Of a stretch of 64,000 nt of DNA, positions 43,157-52,552 are shown piece after piece. The notes beneath the pieces are model-generated. The model was given only the letters and a program-made list of their open reading frames with translations, did no database searches and was not told where the DNA came from. Numbering within the stretch: position 1 is the first letter of the stretch; every line of letters starts with the position of its first letter. Source of the DNA: Kerstersia similis (GTDB lineage: Bacteria > Pseudomonadota > Gammaproteobacteria > Burkholderiales > Burkholderiaceae_B); the NCBI RefSeq assembly GCF_965139615.1, contig NZ_CBCSIQ010000017.1:35323-99322 (forward strand), given 5' to 3'. A program made the position numbers and the translations under genes.

Positions 43157-44431
43157 TTGAAACTGAATGAAGTGAAGTTGGCCGTTGTCGGCCTTGGTTA
43201 TGTCGGTTTGCCGCTGGCAGTGGAGTTCGGCAAGAAGCGCCCGGTCATTGGTTTCGATATCAATGCCGCGCGTATTGCTGAATTGAAGCAGGGCAAGGAT
43301 CACACCCTGGAAGTCAGCGAAGCCGAATTGGCCGAAGCGTCGCAGCTGCGTTTTTCTGCGGACAAGTCCGAGCTGGCGCAGGCCAATGTTTATATCGTGA
43401 CGGTGCCGACGCCCATCGACGACTACAAGCGCCCCGACCTGACGCCCTTGATCAAGGCGAGCGAAACGATAGGCGGCGTGCTCAAGCGCGGCGATATCGT
43501 GATCTACGAATCGACGGTGTATCCGGGCGCGACGGAAGAAGACTGCGTGCCGGTGCTCGAGCGCGTGTCGGGCCTGAAGTTCGGCACGGACTTCCATGCG
43601 GGCTACAGCCCCGAGCGCATCAACCCGGGCGACAAGCAGCACCGGGTGAGCACCATCAAGAAAGTGACTTCCGGTTCCAACCCGGAAGTGGCCGAGCTGG
43701 TGGATCAGCTGTATGGCTCCATCATCGTGGCGGGCACGCACAAGGCACCGAGCATCCGCGTGGCGGAAGCGGCCAAGGTGATTGAAAACACGCAGCGCGA
43801 TGTGAACATTGCGCTGATCAACGAGCTGGCGCTGATCTTCAACCGCATGGGCATTGATACCGAAGCGGTGCTGCAGGCGGCGGGCACGAAGTGGAACTTC
43901 CTGCCGTTCCGTCCGGGCCTGGTGGGCGGCCACTGCATCGGCGTGGACCCTTACTACCTGACGCACAAGGCGCAGGCCATCGGCTATCACCCGGAAATCA
44001 TCCTGGCCGGCCGTCGCCTGAACGATGACATGGGCCGCTATGTGGTGTCGCAGCTCGTCAAGGCCATGATGAAGCAGCGTATCCAGGTGCAGGGCGCCCG
44101 GGTGCTGATCATGGGCCTGACCTTCAAGGAAAACTGCCCGGATCTGCGCAACACGCGTGTGGTCGATATCGTCAAGGAACTCAAGGACTACAACGTCGAA
44201 GTGGATGTGTACGATCCATGGGTGGACCCGGCCGAAGCGCAGCACGAATACGGCATCACGCCGGTGGAGCAGCCGGCTGCTGGCGCATACGACGGCATCA
44301 TCCTGGCCGTGTCGCACCATCAGTTCGTGGAAATGGGCGCCGCTGCCATCCGCAAGCTGGGCAAGCCCGTTCACGTTTTGTATGACTTGAAGTACGTGTT
44401 GTCAGCGGACGACGCCGATCTTCGTTTGTAA
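43157..44431 (+). CDS. tviB: UDP-N-acetyl-D-hexosamine dehydrogenase, TviB/WbpO type
   Basis: 424 residues. NAD site 'VVGLGYVGLPLAVEFG', catalytic Cys in 'GGHCIGVDPYYLTHKAQ', and a C-terminus 'HVLYDLKYVLSADDADLRL' that follows Vi-antigen TviB almost word for word. It oxidises UDP-GalNAc (or UDP-GlcNAc) to the uronic acid. The ATG at 43151 directly abuts AGGGAGG, leaving no spacing, whereas TTG 43157 is six bases from it; I therefore prefer TTG ('MKLNEVKLAVVG'). With the next gene it supplies UDP-GalNAcA for the cluster. The Vi synthases TviD/TviE are absent, so the product is not Vi itself. Confidence 0.93.
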   Translation: MKLNEVKLAVVGLGYVGLPLAVEFGKKRPVIGFDINAARIAELKQGKDHTLEVSEAELAEASQLRFSADKSELAQANVYIVTVPTPIDDYKRPDLTPLIKASETIGGVLKRGDIVIYESTVYPGATEEDCVPVLERVSGLKFGTDFHAGYSPERINPGDKQHRVSTIKKVTSGSNPEVAELVDQLYGSIIVAGTHKAPSIRVAEAAKVIENTQRDVNIALINELALIFNRMGIDTEAVLQAAGTKWNFLPFRPGLVGGHCIGVDPYYLTHKAQAIGYHPEIILAGRRLNDDMGRYVVSQLVKAMMKQRIQVQGARVLIMGLTFKENCPDLRNTRVVDIVKELKDYNVEVDVYDPWVDPAEAQHEYGITPVEQPAAGAYDGIILAVSHHQFVEMGAAAIRKLGKPVHVLYDLKYVLSADDADLRL

Positions 44432-44441
44432 AGAGGAATTC

Positions 44442-45464
44442 ATGACCCGTTTCGAATCCGTACAGGCAGCGCTGCAGCAGACGCCCCGTACCTGGCTTGT
44501 GACCGGCGCCGCTGGTTTCATTGGCTCCAATCTGCTGGAAAAGTTGCTGAAGCTCGACCAGACGGTAGTCGGCCTGGACAACTTTGCCACCGGCTACCAA
44601 CGCAACCTGGATGAAGTCCAGTCGCGCGTGACGCCGGCGCAGTGGGCCCGCTTCCAGTTCATCGAGGGCGATATCCGTGACATCGAAACCTGCCATCGTG
44701 CAGCGGCGGGTGTCCAGCATATCCTGCACCAGGCTGCCCTGGGTTCGGTACCGCGTTCGCTGGCCGATCCGGCGACCACCAATGCGGTGAACATCTCGGG
44801 TTTCCTGAATATGCTGATCGCAGCCAAGGAAGCCGGCGTAGAGAGCTTTGTCTATGCGGCTTCCAGCTCCACCTACGGCGATCATCCGGGTTTGCCCAAG
44901 GTCGAAGACCTGATTGGCCGCCCGCTGTCCCCGTACGCGGTGACCAAGTACGTCAATGAGCTGTACGCGGATGTCTTTGGTCGTGCCTATGGCGTGAAGA
45001 GTGTCGGTCTGCGTTACTTCAACGTCTTCGGGCCGCGCCAGGATCCGGAGGGCGCCTACGCCGCCGTGATTCCGAAGTGGGTGGCGTCGATGATCCGCAA
45101 TGAAGACCTGTTCATCAACGGGGATGGCGAGACCAGCCGCGACTTCTGTTTTGTCGATAATGCCGTGCAAGCCAATATCCTGGCTGCGGTGGCCGAGGAA
45201 GAAAGCCTCAATCAGGTCTATAACGTGGCCGTGAATGCCCGTACCTCGCTCAACGAACTGGTCGAGATACTGCGCGGCGCCTTGAGCAGCAATGGCGTTG
45301 AGTACAGCAAGGCGCCGGTGCACCGCGACTTCCGCGCGGGCGATGTGCGTCACTCGCAGGCTGATATCGGCAAGGCGCAGCGCTTGCTGGGCTACGAGCC
45401 GACGGCTACCATCCGCGAAGGCGTGGAGCTGGCCATGCCCTGGTATATCGGCTTTCTGCGCTGA
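44442..45464 (+). CDS. tviC: UDP-N-acetylglucosamine 4-epimerase, TviC/WbpP type
   Basis: 340 residues, extended SDR. 'VTGAAGFIGSNLLE' binds NAD, 'AASSSTYGDHP' and 'YAVTKYVNE' supply Ser and Tyr-x3-Lys. 'HQAALGSVPRSL' and 'RYFNVFGPRQDPEGAYAAVIP' are close to TviC and WbpP, which interconvert UDP-GlcNAc and UDP-GalNAc. AGAGGAA lies six bases before the ATG, and only 10 bp separate it from tviB. Together they convert UDP-GlcNAc to UDP-GalNAc to UDP-GalNAcA. Confidence 0.94.
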   Translation: MTRFESVQAALQQTPRTWLVTGAAGFIGSNLLEKLLKLDQTVVGLDNFATGYQRNLDEVQSRVTPAQWARFQFIEGDIRDIETCHRAAAGVQHILHQAALGSVPRSLADPATTNAVNISGFLNMLIAAKEAGVESFVYAASSSTYGDHPGLPKVEDLIGRPLSPYAVTKYVNELYADVFGRAYGVKSVGLRYFNVFGPRQDPEGAYAAVIPKWVASMIRNEDLFINGDGETSRDFCFVDNAVQANILAAVAEEESLNQVYNVAVNARTSLNELVEILRGALSSNGVEYSKAPVHRDFRAGDVRHSQADIGKAQRLLGYEPTATIREGVELAMPWYIGFLR

Positions 45465-45492
45465 GCCGGCGCCTTAGCAGGAAACCTTTATT

Positions 45493-46866
45493 TTGTCTCG
45501 GTTCCGCCCTCGCTTGCACCCGGATCACCTCCGGGTGCTGAAAGGCGCTTCCCGTGTGGCGTTTTTTCTGCTGCTGGGCAAGGCGATGGGTGCGTTCAAG
45601 GAAATGGCCGTCGCCTATCGCTATGGCGTGAGCGCGGCCGTGGATGCTTACCAATTCACCATGACCATGGCGACATGGTTGCCGGTGACGCTGGTGGGCG
45701 TCCTGTCTGTGGTGCTGATTCCTGTTCTGGTACAAGGCCGCCGTGGCAGCCTGGATGAGCGCCGCTTGTTCATCCGCGAGATGACTGGCTGGGGCATGTT
45801 GCTGGCCTTGTTGCTGGCCGGCCTGACCTGGATATTATGGCCCTGGGTGCTGGCGTTTGCCGGGCAGGGGTTGTCGGCATCCACCCGTGAGTTTTCGCAA
45901 ACCCTGGTGCTGGGTTTTGCACCGATTGCCGCGTTGACGGTCTGGTCCGGCTTGAGCGCTGCCCGACTGCGCGCCTACGAACGGCATGTGAATACCTTGC
46001 TGGACGGCGTGCCGGCACTGTTGCTGCTGGTCTGCGTCCTGTTGCTCGCGCCGGCCGTGGATGACGTGCGGCCGTTGCTCTGGGGCTCCCTGTTCGGTTT
46101 CATCCTGCAGGCGGTCTGGCTGGCTTGGTTGGCCAGGCGCGCCGATGGCGTGCTGGCGCTGCCGTCGTTGCGGCACTCATCGCCGCGCTGGCATGGCATT
46201 ATGGAAGCGGCTGGCGTGATGCTGATCGGGCAGGTGGCCATGAGTTTCGTCGGGCCTATCGACCAATACACGGCCGCGAATCTCGGACAGAACGCCAATG
46301 CGACCTTGGGTTATGCCGCACGTTTGCTGGCCTTGATCCTGGGCATAGGCGCGGTGTCCGTCGGCCGGGCGGCCTTGCCGGTGCTGGCGGATATCCAGAA
46401 TCGGGGCGAGGCGGCACAGGCTCGCACCATGGCCTTGAAATGGTCGCTTGCCATGATTGCCGCGGGTCTGCTGGCTGTGCTGGTAGGATGGGTGCTGGCG
46501 CCCTGGGGGGTGCGTTTTCTGTTCGAACGCGGCGCCTTTACCGCGCAGGATACGGTGATCGTGACGGAAGTATTCCGCTGGGGCTTGCTGCAGCTGCCGT
46601 TCTATTTCGGTGTGCTGGTACTGGTGCAGTTGCTGGCCAGCCAGCGGCGCTACCGCATCATGGCCGCGATTGCCGTCGCCAATTTCGCGGTCAAGGCAGT
46701 GATGAACCTTGTGCTGGCGCCTGTCATGGGAGTGTCCGGTATCATGCTGGCGACAGTCATGATGTATGCCAGTTCCTTTACCTGTTATGCCATAGTCGCT
46801 TGGCGCAGCTCGCCTGTTTCTCGGGAACCGGCGGTGCAGGCCAAGCCGCCACGGAGTCGTCAATGA
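45493..46866 (+). CDS. MurJ/Wzx-like lipid-linked oligosaccharide flippase (MOP superfamily)
   Basis: 457 residues with about 12-14 membrane helices and no soluble domain. 'LLLGKAMGAFKEMAVAYRYGVSAAVDAYQ' resembles the MurJ N-terminal helix pair, and 'RFLFERGAFTAQDT' matches the MurJ 'LF-RGAF' motif. In this setting it most likely flips the completed lipid-linked glycan, i.e. acts as Wzx. The start is TTG 45493 with AGGAA nine bases upstream; no in-frame ATG lies nearby. It overlaps the next gene by 4 bp. Confidence 0.85.
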   Translation: MSRFRPRLHPDHLRVLKGASRVAFFLLLGKAMGAFKEMAVAYRYGVSAAVDAYQFTMTMATWLPVTLVGVLSVVLIPVLVQGRRGSLDERRLFIREMTGWGMLLALLLAGLTWILWPWVLAFAGQGLSASTREFSQTLVLGFAPIAALTVWSGLSAARLRAYERHVNTLLDGVPALLLLVCVLLLAPAVDDVRPLLWGSLFGFILQAVWLAWLARRADGVLALPSLRHSSPRWHGIMEAAGVMLIGQVAMSFVGPIDQYTAANLGQNANATLGYAARLLALILGIGAVSVGRAALPVLADIQNRGEAAQARTMALKWSLAMIAAGLLAVLVGWVLAPWGVRFLFERGAFTAQDTVIVTEVFRWGLLQLPFYFGVLVLVQLLASQRRYRIMAAIAVANFAVKAVMNLVLAPVMGVSGIMLATVMMYASSFTCYAIVAWRSSPVSREPAVQAKPPRSRQ

Positions 46867-48041
46867 ACCGTAATGCGAACGATATGCTGACGGCGCAGAG
46901 CGCGGGGCAGCCCCGTCGCTTGTTGATTTTCATCCATTCCCTGCGTGGCGGTGGCGCGGAACGCGTGGCCGCCGAGCTGGCGGCGCAATGGGCGCGCCGC
47001 GGCTGGCAGGTGACAGTAGTGACCCAGACCGATACGGTGGATGACGCCTACCCCTTGCAGCTGGGCGTGCGCCGCGAGGTGCTGGGTACAGCCGGCACGA
47101 GCGGCGGCGGCTGGAACGGCTTGCTGGCCAATGTCCGTCGCTTGCGCCGCTTGCGCCGCTTGTTGCAGGAGCGCAAGCCCGACATCGTGCTGGGCATGAT
47201 GCGGACTTCGTCCATCCTGGCAATCCTGGCAGCGCGTGGCCTGCCTTGTCGGGTGCTGGCGACGGAACATACGCATCCTCCGGCGCAGCCCATCGGGCGG
47301 CTCTGGCGCTGGCTGCGGCGTCGCAGCTATCCTCGCGCCAGCCGGGTGGTGGCATTGACGCGCAGCACGGCCAGCTGGCTGGAAAGCAATATTCCCGGCA
47401 CGCGCACGGCGGTCATTCCGAATCCGGTGCAATGGCCATTGACGGACATGTCTCCCTGGGTAGAGCCGCCAGCGGCAGGACGCAAGGTTTTGCTTGCCGT
47501 CGGGCGGCTGCATTATCTGAAGGGTTTCGATCTGCTGATCGACGCTTTTGCCCAGGTGGCCGGCAAGTATCCGGACTGGGATCTCTGGATCGCTGGCGAG
47601 GGTGCAGAGCGCACGGCGCTGGACCTGGCGCTTGAGCGGCATGGCTTGCGAGGGCGGGTGCATTTACCTGGCCGGGTAGGCAATATTGGTGACTGGTATC
47701 AGCGTGCGGATCTGTATGTGCTCAGTTCGCGGGTGGAAGGTTTGTCCAACACCTTGCTGGAAGCCATGGCCAGCGCTTGCCCGGTGCTGGCCTGCGACTG
47801 CGATACCGGACCGCGTGAAATCATCCGCAATGATGTGGATGGGGTGCTGGTGCAACCGGCAGCGGATAGCGCGGCTCTGGCGCGCGCGCTGGATGAATTG
47901 ATGCCGGACGAGGCACGCCGGGCCCGCCTGGCGCAAGAGGGATTGGCGGTGCGCGAGCGCTTTTCCGTGGAAAACGTGCTGGGCCGCTGGGAAAATCTGT
48001 TTGAGGAAGTCAGCGCAGAACCGCTGTCATCGTCACGATGA
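46863..48041 (+). CDS. GT4-family glycosyltransferase
   Basis: 392 residues, GT-B fold. N-terminal acceptor half starts at 'LLIFIHSLRGGGAERVAAELA' (Gly-Gly-Gly-Ala-Glu-Arg typical). The C-terminal donor half has 'LAVGRLHYLKGFDLLIDAF' and the E-x7-E element in 'SSRVEGLSNTLLEAMASACP'. It transfers one sugar in a retaining reaction on the cytoplasmic face of the membrane. Overlaps its neighbours by 4 bp (ATGA) at both ends. Donor and acceptor unknown. Confidence 0.9.
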   Translation: MNRNANDMLTAQSAGQPRRLLIFIHSLRGGGAERVAAELAAQWARRGWQVTVVTQTDTVDDAYPLQLGVRREVLGTAGTSGGGWNGLLANVRRLRRLRRLLQERKPDIVLGMMRTSSILAILAARGLPCRVLATEHTHPPAQPIGRLWRWLRRRSYPRASRVVALTRSTASWLESNIPGTRTAVIPNPVQWPLTDMSPWVEPPAAGRKVLLAVGRLHYLKGFDLLIDAFAQVAGKYPDWDLWIAGEGAERTALDLALERHGLRGRVHLPGRVGNIGDWYQRADLYVLSSRVEGLSNTLLEAMASACPVLACDCDTGPREIIRNDVDGVLVQPAADSAALARALDELMPDEARRARLAQEGLAVRERFSVENVLGRWENLFEEVSAEPLSSSR

Positions 48042-49162
48042 AAATCCTTTTCCTGTTGAGTTCCATGCATGGCGGGGGCGCCGAGCGCGTTGCCGCAACG
48101 CTGGCCAATGCCTGGACCGCCAGGGGCGATGACGTGGTGCTGATGCCGACGTATTCCGGGCGTGGCGAATGCGTGTATGAAGTATCGGGCAGTGTGCGGA
48201 TGGTTTGGCTGGCCGATCTGCGCGGTGCCGGCCGTGGCCCGTTGCGAGGCTTGCGGCGTTTGTGCGCATTGCGGCGCTTCATCCGGCGCGAGCGGCCCGA
48301 TGTCATCGTTTCCTTCCTGACCAACGTGAATGTGGCGGCGGTGCTGGCCAATCTGGGCAGCCGGATTCCTTTGATTGTCTGCGAGCGTACCCATCCCGCT
48401 GCCGGGCACAACGTCAGCCAGATGTTGGCGCGGGCGCGGCGCTGGACGTATCCGCGCGCTAGCGCGGTCACGGTGCAGACGGAAGCTGCCGCCGACTGGG
48501 TGCGGCAAAGCCTGCCCGGTGTCCGGCGGCTGGCAGTCATGCCCAATCCGTTGCCGGATGCGCTGCTGCGGCGGCCGCTGCCTTTGCATTTGGAGAACCG
48601 GGTGCAGGAAGCGCCCACCCTGATGGCGATGGGACGGCTGACGCGTGCCAAGCGGTTTGATCTGTTGATTGACGTGTTTGCCCGCCTGGCGCCCCGATAT
48701 CCTGAATGGCGGTTGCGCATATGGGGTGAGGGGCCCTTGAGGCAGGCCCTGCAGGAACAGATAGAACGTCTGGCATTGACGCAGCGCGTGGAACTGGCAG
48801 GCCGCACGGCGCAGCCTTGGGATGCGCTCGCGGGCGGTGAGGCGTTTGTATTGAGTTCCGAGGTGGAGGGTTTTCCCAATGCCTTGCTGGAAGCCATGGC
48901 TTTGGGCTTGCCCTGTGTGTCCTTCGATTGTCCGTCGGGACCGGCGGAAATGAGCCGCCAGGGTGAAGATGCCTTGCTGGTTCCTGCCGGTGATGCGCCA
49001 GCCTTGGAGGCTGCCCTGGCGCGCCTGATGGCGGATGCCTCGTTGCGGGACGAGCTGGGGCTGCGCGGCGCGCACCATGTGCGTGAGCGCTACAGCCTGG
49101 AGGCTGTACTGGCGCGCTGGGATGCGCTGTTCGCGGACTTGGGCGTTCTGGCACCGGCCTGA
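48038..49162 (+). CDS. GT4-family glycosyltransferase
   Basis: 374 residues, GT-B fold, with 'ILFLLSSMHGGGAERVAATLA' at the N-terminus, 'MAMGRLTRAKRFDLLIDVF' and 'SSEVEGFPNALLEAMALGLP' (E-x7-E) in the donor half. It is similar in order and motifs to the preceding transferase, so the two may have arisen by duplication. It overlaps the preceding gene by 4 bp. Sugar specificity unknown. Confidence 0.9.
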   Translation: MKILFLLSSMHGGGAERVAATLANAWTARGDDVVLMPTYSGRGECVYEVSGSVRMVWLADLRGAGRGPLRGLRRLCALRRFIRRERPDVIVSFLTNVNVAAVLANLGSRIPLIVCERTHPAAGHNVSQMLARARRWTYPRASAVTVQTEAAADWVRQSLPGVRRLAVMPNPLPDALLRRPLPLHLENRVQEAPTLMAMGRLTRAKRFDLLIDVFARLAPRYPEWRLRIWGEGPLRQALQEQIERLALTQRVELAGRTAQPWDALAGGEAFVLSSEVEGFPNALLEAMALGLPCVSFDCPSGPAEMSRQGEDALLVPAGDAPALEAALARLMADASLRDELGLRGAHHVRERYSLEAVLARWDALFADLGVLAPA

Positions 49163-49225
49163 ACCCAAATGGCCGGAGCCTGATCTCTGCCTGCAGCAGT
49201 AGCGGACGACGAGGAGTGAAAGTCT

Positions 49226-51592
49226 ATGAGTGAACAAAGCGAAGGCACGGCGCAGGCAGGAGCAACACCGGCAGGGCAGTTGCGGGTCGTGCATGTGATC
49301 GGCGGATTGGGCCAGGGCGGCGCGGAAGCGGTGCTGCTGCGGCTGGTGCAGGCCAGCCTGGCGCATTGTCGGCATACGGTGATTTCCCTGTCTGACGAGG
49401 GGGTCTATGGCGCGCCGCTGCGCCAGGCTGGCGCGGAGGTCATCACCCTGGGTGCGACGCGCGGCAGCGGGATGTGGCAGGCCTTTCGGCAATTGCGCAA
49501 TCTGCTGCGCAGCATGCAGCCGGATGCTGTACAAACCTGGATGTATCACGGCAATGTGATTGGTGGCCTGGCTGCGCGCAGCGTCGGCCTGAATAATGTG
49601 GTCTGGGGCATACGCAATGCCGGGGTCAGCCTGGAAAAAAGCAGCCGGCTGGCACGCCTGACCTTCCGTCTGGGCGCCTGGTGCTCAGCCTGGCTGCCAA
49701 GGCTGATCATTTGCTGCGCGCAGGATGCGCGCATGCGCCATGAGCAGGCTGGCTATGTTGGCGAGAAACTGGTCACGATTCCCAACGGGTATGACCTTTC
49801 CCGGTTTACGCACGACGAGGCTGGCCGCACGCGCTTGCGCAAGGCGTGGCAGGTGGGGCCGGAGACCTGGTTGTTCGGCTGTGTGGCGCGCTGGGATCCG
49901 CTCAAGGATCACGCCAATCTGCTGGAGGCTTTTGCCCGTTTGCGGCAGAGGTATCCGGATGCGCCATTGCGTTGCGTTCTGGTGGGCAGGGACATGGATG
50001 CCGGCAATCAGGCGCTGGTGGATATGTTGCAGCGCCTGGGCATTGAGGATGATGTGATTTTGGCGGGGCCGAGCCAGGAAATTCCCGCCGTGATGAGCGC
50101 GCTGGATACGCATGTGCTGTCCAGCCTGGCGGAAGGCTTTCCCAATGTGGTCGCGGAGGCCATGGCCTGCGGGACGCCGGTGGTTGCGACGGATGTCGGT
50201 GATGCGGCGATGATTGTCGGCCCGGATGGCTGGCTGGTGCCTGCCCGAGATCCGGCGGCATTGGCAGAAGGCATGGCGCAGGCCTGGCAGGCGCGCGGCG
50301 CCGGGGCCGATAGCGGTCGCGCCAGCGTGAAGGCGCGTTTCGGCCTGGAGCGGATGGCCCGGCGTTATCAGGATGTCTGGGGTGGTTTGCGTGAGCGGCA
50401 GGGCTTGTCTGCCTTGCGGCGTCTGGCGAGTGACGGGCCGGTCCCGCCACAGCGGCCGCGCCGCTTGATGTACGTCGTGAATAACCCGGCATTTTTTCTT
50501 TCGCATCGTCTGCCATTGGCGCAGGCGGCCTTGGCGCGCGGGGATGAGGTGCATCTGGCGACCATGCCCGGACCGAGTGTGCCGGAAGTCTTGACGCACG
50601 GGCTGGTGCATCACAGCCTGCCCATGACGCGCAGCGGCGGCAACCCTTTGCAGGAACTGCGCACACTGTGGTCGCTGTGGCGCCTGTTTCACCGCGTGCG
50701 GCCGGATGTGGTGCATCTGGTCACGATCAAGCCGGTGCTCTATGGTGGCATGGCGGCGCGTTTGTCCGGCGTGCCTGGTATGGTCGCGGCCATCTCTGGC
50801 CTGGGTTTTCTGTTCACGGGTCAGAATGGCTGGAAACGGCGGGTGGCGTTGCAGCTTTATCGCTGCGCATTGGGGCACCGCAACAGCCGCGTCATTTTCC
50901 AGAACGCGGAAGATCGCGATGCCTTGCTGCAAGCCGGGGCCGTACGTGCGGCCCAGGTGGTCATGATCCGAGGATCAGGCGTGGATCTGCAGCGCTACCC
51001 GGCTCTGCCTGAGCCGGCCGGCCCGGTACGCGTCGTCATGGCGGCACGTTTGCTGCGTGACAAAGGGGTAGAAGAGTATGTCGCCGCCGCACGCCTGTCG
51101 GCAGCGGCCGGCGCAGAGGTGCAGTGGCTGCTGGCTGGGCGGCCGGATCCGGGCAATCCGGCTTCGGTGACGGATGGCGATGTGCAGGCCTGGCAGCAAG
51201 AAGGGGTCGTGGAAGTGCTGGGCGAACGGCGCGATATTGCCGCCTTGTATGCGTCGGCGCATATCGTGGCCTTGCCCTCATACCGGGAAGGTTTGCCGAA
51301 GTCGCTGGTCGAGGCAGCTGCCTGCGGCCGTGCCGTGGTGACCACGGATGTTGCGGGTTGCCGGGATGCCATCACGCCGGGTGTAACGGGCGTGCTGGTG
51401 CCGGTGAAAGACGCCGCTGCGCTGGCGCAGGCTGTCATGGCCTTGGCCGACGATCCCGCACAGCGCCAGGAAATGGGGCGCCAGGGGCGCCTGCTGGCGG
51501 AAGCGGAATTCGATATCGGCAAGATCGTCCAGATGCACCTGGCGATCTATGATGCCGTGTCTCCCCAGCGGCTGGCGACGCCAGCCGCCTGA
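49226..51592 (+). CDS. Double GT4 glycosyltransferase (two GT-B enzymes fused)
   Basis: 788 residues, twice the normal length. Domain 1 (about 18-400) runs from 'VVHVIGGLGQGGAEAVLLRLV' to 'SSLAEGFPNVVAEAMACGTP'. A short linker (about 400-415) leads to domain 2 (about 416-780), which starts 'LMYVVNNPAFFLSHRLPLAQ' and has 'PSYREGLPKSLVEAAACGRA'. Both halves keep the E-x7-E donor motif, so both could be active. Domain 2 resembles WbpU/PglA-like HexNAc transferases ('IKPVLYGGMAARLSGVP', 'ISGLGFLFTG'). The frame is continuous across the junction. RBS GAGGAG lies upstream of the ATG. Last gene of the cluster. Confidence 0.9.
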   Translation: MSEQSEGTAQAGATPAGQLRVVHVIGGLGQGGAEAVLLRLVQASLAHCRHTVISLSDEGVYGAPLRQAGAEVITLGATRGSGMWQAFRQLRNLLRSMQPDAVQTWMYHGNVIGGLAARSVGLNNVVWGIRNAGVSLEKSSRLARLTFRLGAWCSAWLPRLIICCAQDARMRHEQAGYVGEKLVTIPNGYDLSRFTHDEAGRTRLRKAWQVGPETWLFGCVARWDPLKDHANLLEAFARLRQRYPDAPLRCVLVGRDMDAGNQALVDMLQRLGIEDDVILAGPSQEIPAVMSALDTHVLSSLAEGFPNVVAEAMACGTPVVATDVGDAAMIVGPDGWLVPARDPAALAEGMAQAWQARGAGADSGRASVKARFGLERMARRYQDVWGGLRERQGLSALRRLASDGPVPPQRPRRLMYVVNNPAFFLSHRLPLAQAALARGDEVHLATMPGPSVPEVLTHGLVHHSLPMTRSGGNPLQELRTLWSLWRLFHRVRPDVVHLVTIKPVLYGGMAARLSGVPGMVAAISGLGFLFTGQNGWKRRVALQLYRCALGHRNSRVIFQNAEDRDALLQAGAVRAAQVVMIRGSGVDLQRYPALPEPAGPVRVVMAARLLRDKGVEEYVAAARLSAAAGAEVQWLLAGRPDPGNPASVTDGDVQAWQQEGVVEVLGERRDIAALYASAHIVALPSYREGLPKSLVEAAACGRAVVTTDVAGCRDAITPGVTGVLVPVKDAAALAQAVMALADDPAQRQEMGRQGRLLAEAEFDIGKIVQMHLAIYDAVSPQRLATPAA

Positions 51593-51610
51593 GGTGCACG
51601 AGATGCGATC

Positions 51611-51639
51611 CGGCAAGCGGCAGGGTTCGCTGCTTGCCG
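51611..51639. terminator. Hairpin between the glycan cluster and aqpZ
   Basis: CGGCAAGC (51611-51618) / GCTTGCCG (51632-51639) with a partly pairing interior, followed by TTTGG. It is in the right place to end the + strand cluster and aqpZ on -, but the T-run is short. Confidence 0.45.
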
Positions 51640-51654
51640 TTTGGCGCCAGCCGC

Positions 51655-52350
51655 TTACTGCGTTTTGGTGAACAGGATGCGGTAAATCAGGCCGCCAACG
51701 ATGCCGCCAACCAGCGGAACCAGCCAGAACACCCAAAGCTGTTCGACGGCCCAGGTGCCCTGGAACAGGGCGACGCCGGTACTGCGCGCCGGGTTTACGG
51801 ACGTATTGCTGACGGGCACGCTGATCAGGTGGATCAGCGTCAGCGCCAGGCCGATGGCCAGCGGAGCGAAGCCGGCTGATGCCGCTTTGTCGGTGACGCC
51901 CATGATGATCAGCAGGAAGAAGGCCGTGAGGATCAATTCGGCAATCACCACCGCTTGCAACGAGTAGTGGCCGGGAGAGTGTTCGCCGTAGCCGTTCGAC
52001 GCAAAACCGCTGGCCGTGGCATCGAAGCCCACCTTGCCGCTGGCAATCAGGTACAGCGCTGCACCGGCCAGCAAGCCGCCGATGACTTGCGCGATGATGT
52101 AGGGGATGACTTCACCGCATTTGAAGCGGCCGCCGGCCCACAGGCCCAAGGTAACGGCGGGGTTGAAGTGGCCGCCGGATATATGGCCGACTGCATAGGC
52201 CATGGTCAGCACCGTCAGGCCGAAGGCCAGCGCGACACCGGCGAAGCCGATGCCCAGCTCGGGAAAGGCCGCAGCCAGAATGGCGCTGCCGCAGCCGCCG
52301 AAAACCAGCCAGAATGTACCGAAGAGCTCGGCACCCAGACGCTTGAACAT
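51655..52350 (-). CDS. aqpZ: Aquaporin Z
   Basis: 231 residues, the same length as E. coli AqpZ. Six helices and two half-helices with the NPA boxes 'GGHFNPAVTLGLW' and 'SVNPARSTG'. Selectivity-filter signs (His in 'LIHLISVPVSNTSVNPARS', Arg after NPA) fit a water channel rather than a glycerol facilitator. CAGGAG lies eight bases before the ATG. The 202-bp upstream region is AT-rich and should hold its promoter. Confidence 0.95.
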   Translation of the reverse strand: MFKRLGAELFGTFWLVFGGCGSAILAAAFPELGIGFAGVALAFGLTVLTMAYAVGHISGGHFNPAVTLGLWAGGRFKCGEVIPYIIAQVIGGLLAGAALYLIASGKVGFDATASGFASNGYGEHSPGHYSLQAVVIAELILTAFFLLIIMGVTDKAASAGFAPLAIGLALTLIHLISVPVSNTSVNPARSTGVALFQGTWAVEQLWVFWLVPLVGGIVGGLIYRILFTKTQ

Positions 52351-52552
52351 ATTTAACTCCTGCGAGGAAGAATTTCGAAGAACTTCGACGCAGATAATAT
52401 GAATTGGCGTTCTCGCCTGGGGCGGCCGGCTGTTAACGACTGAAAAGAAAAAAGCAACAAATGTCAGGAATTTTTCCTAATTTCTTTTATCTCACATCTA
52501 ATAGGTGAAATCCGTACGGCTGGTGCGGCTTGTACAAGGACATTACGCAGAG

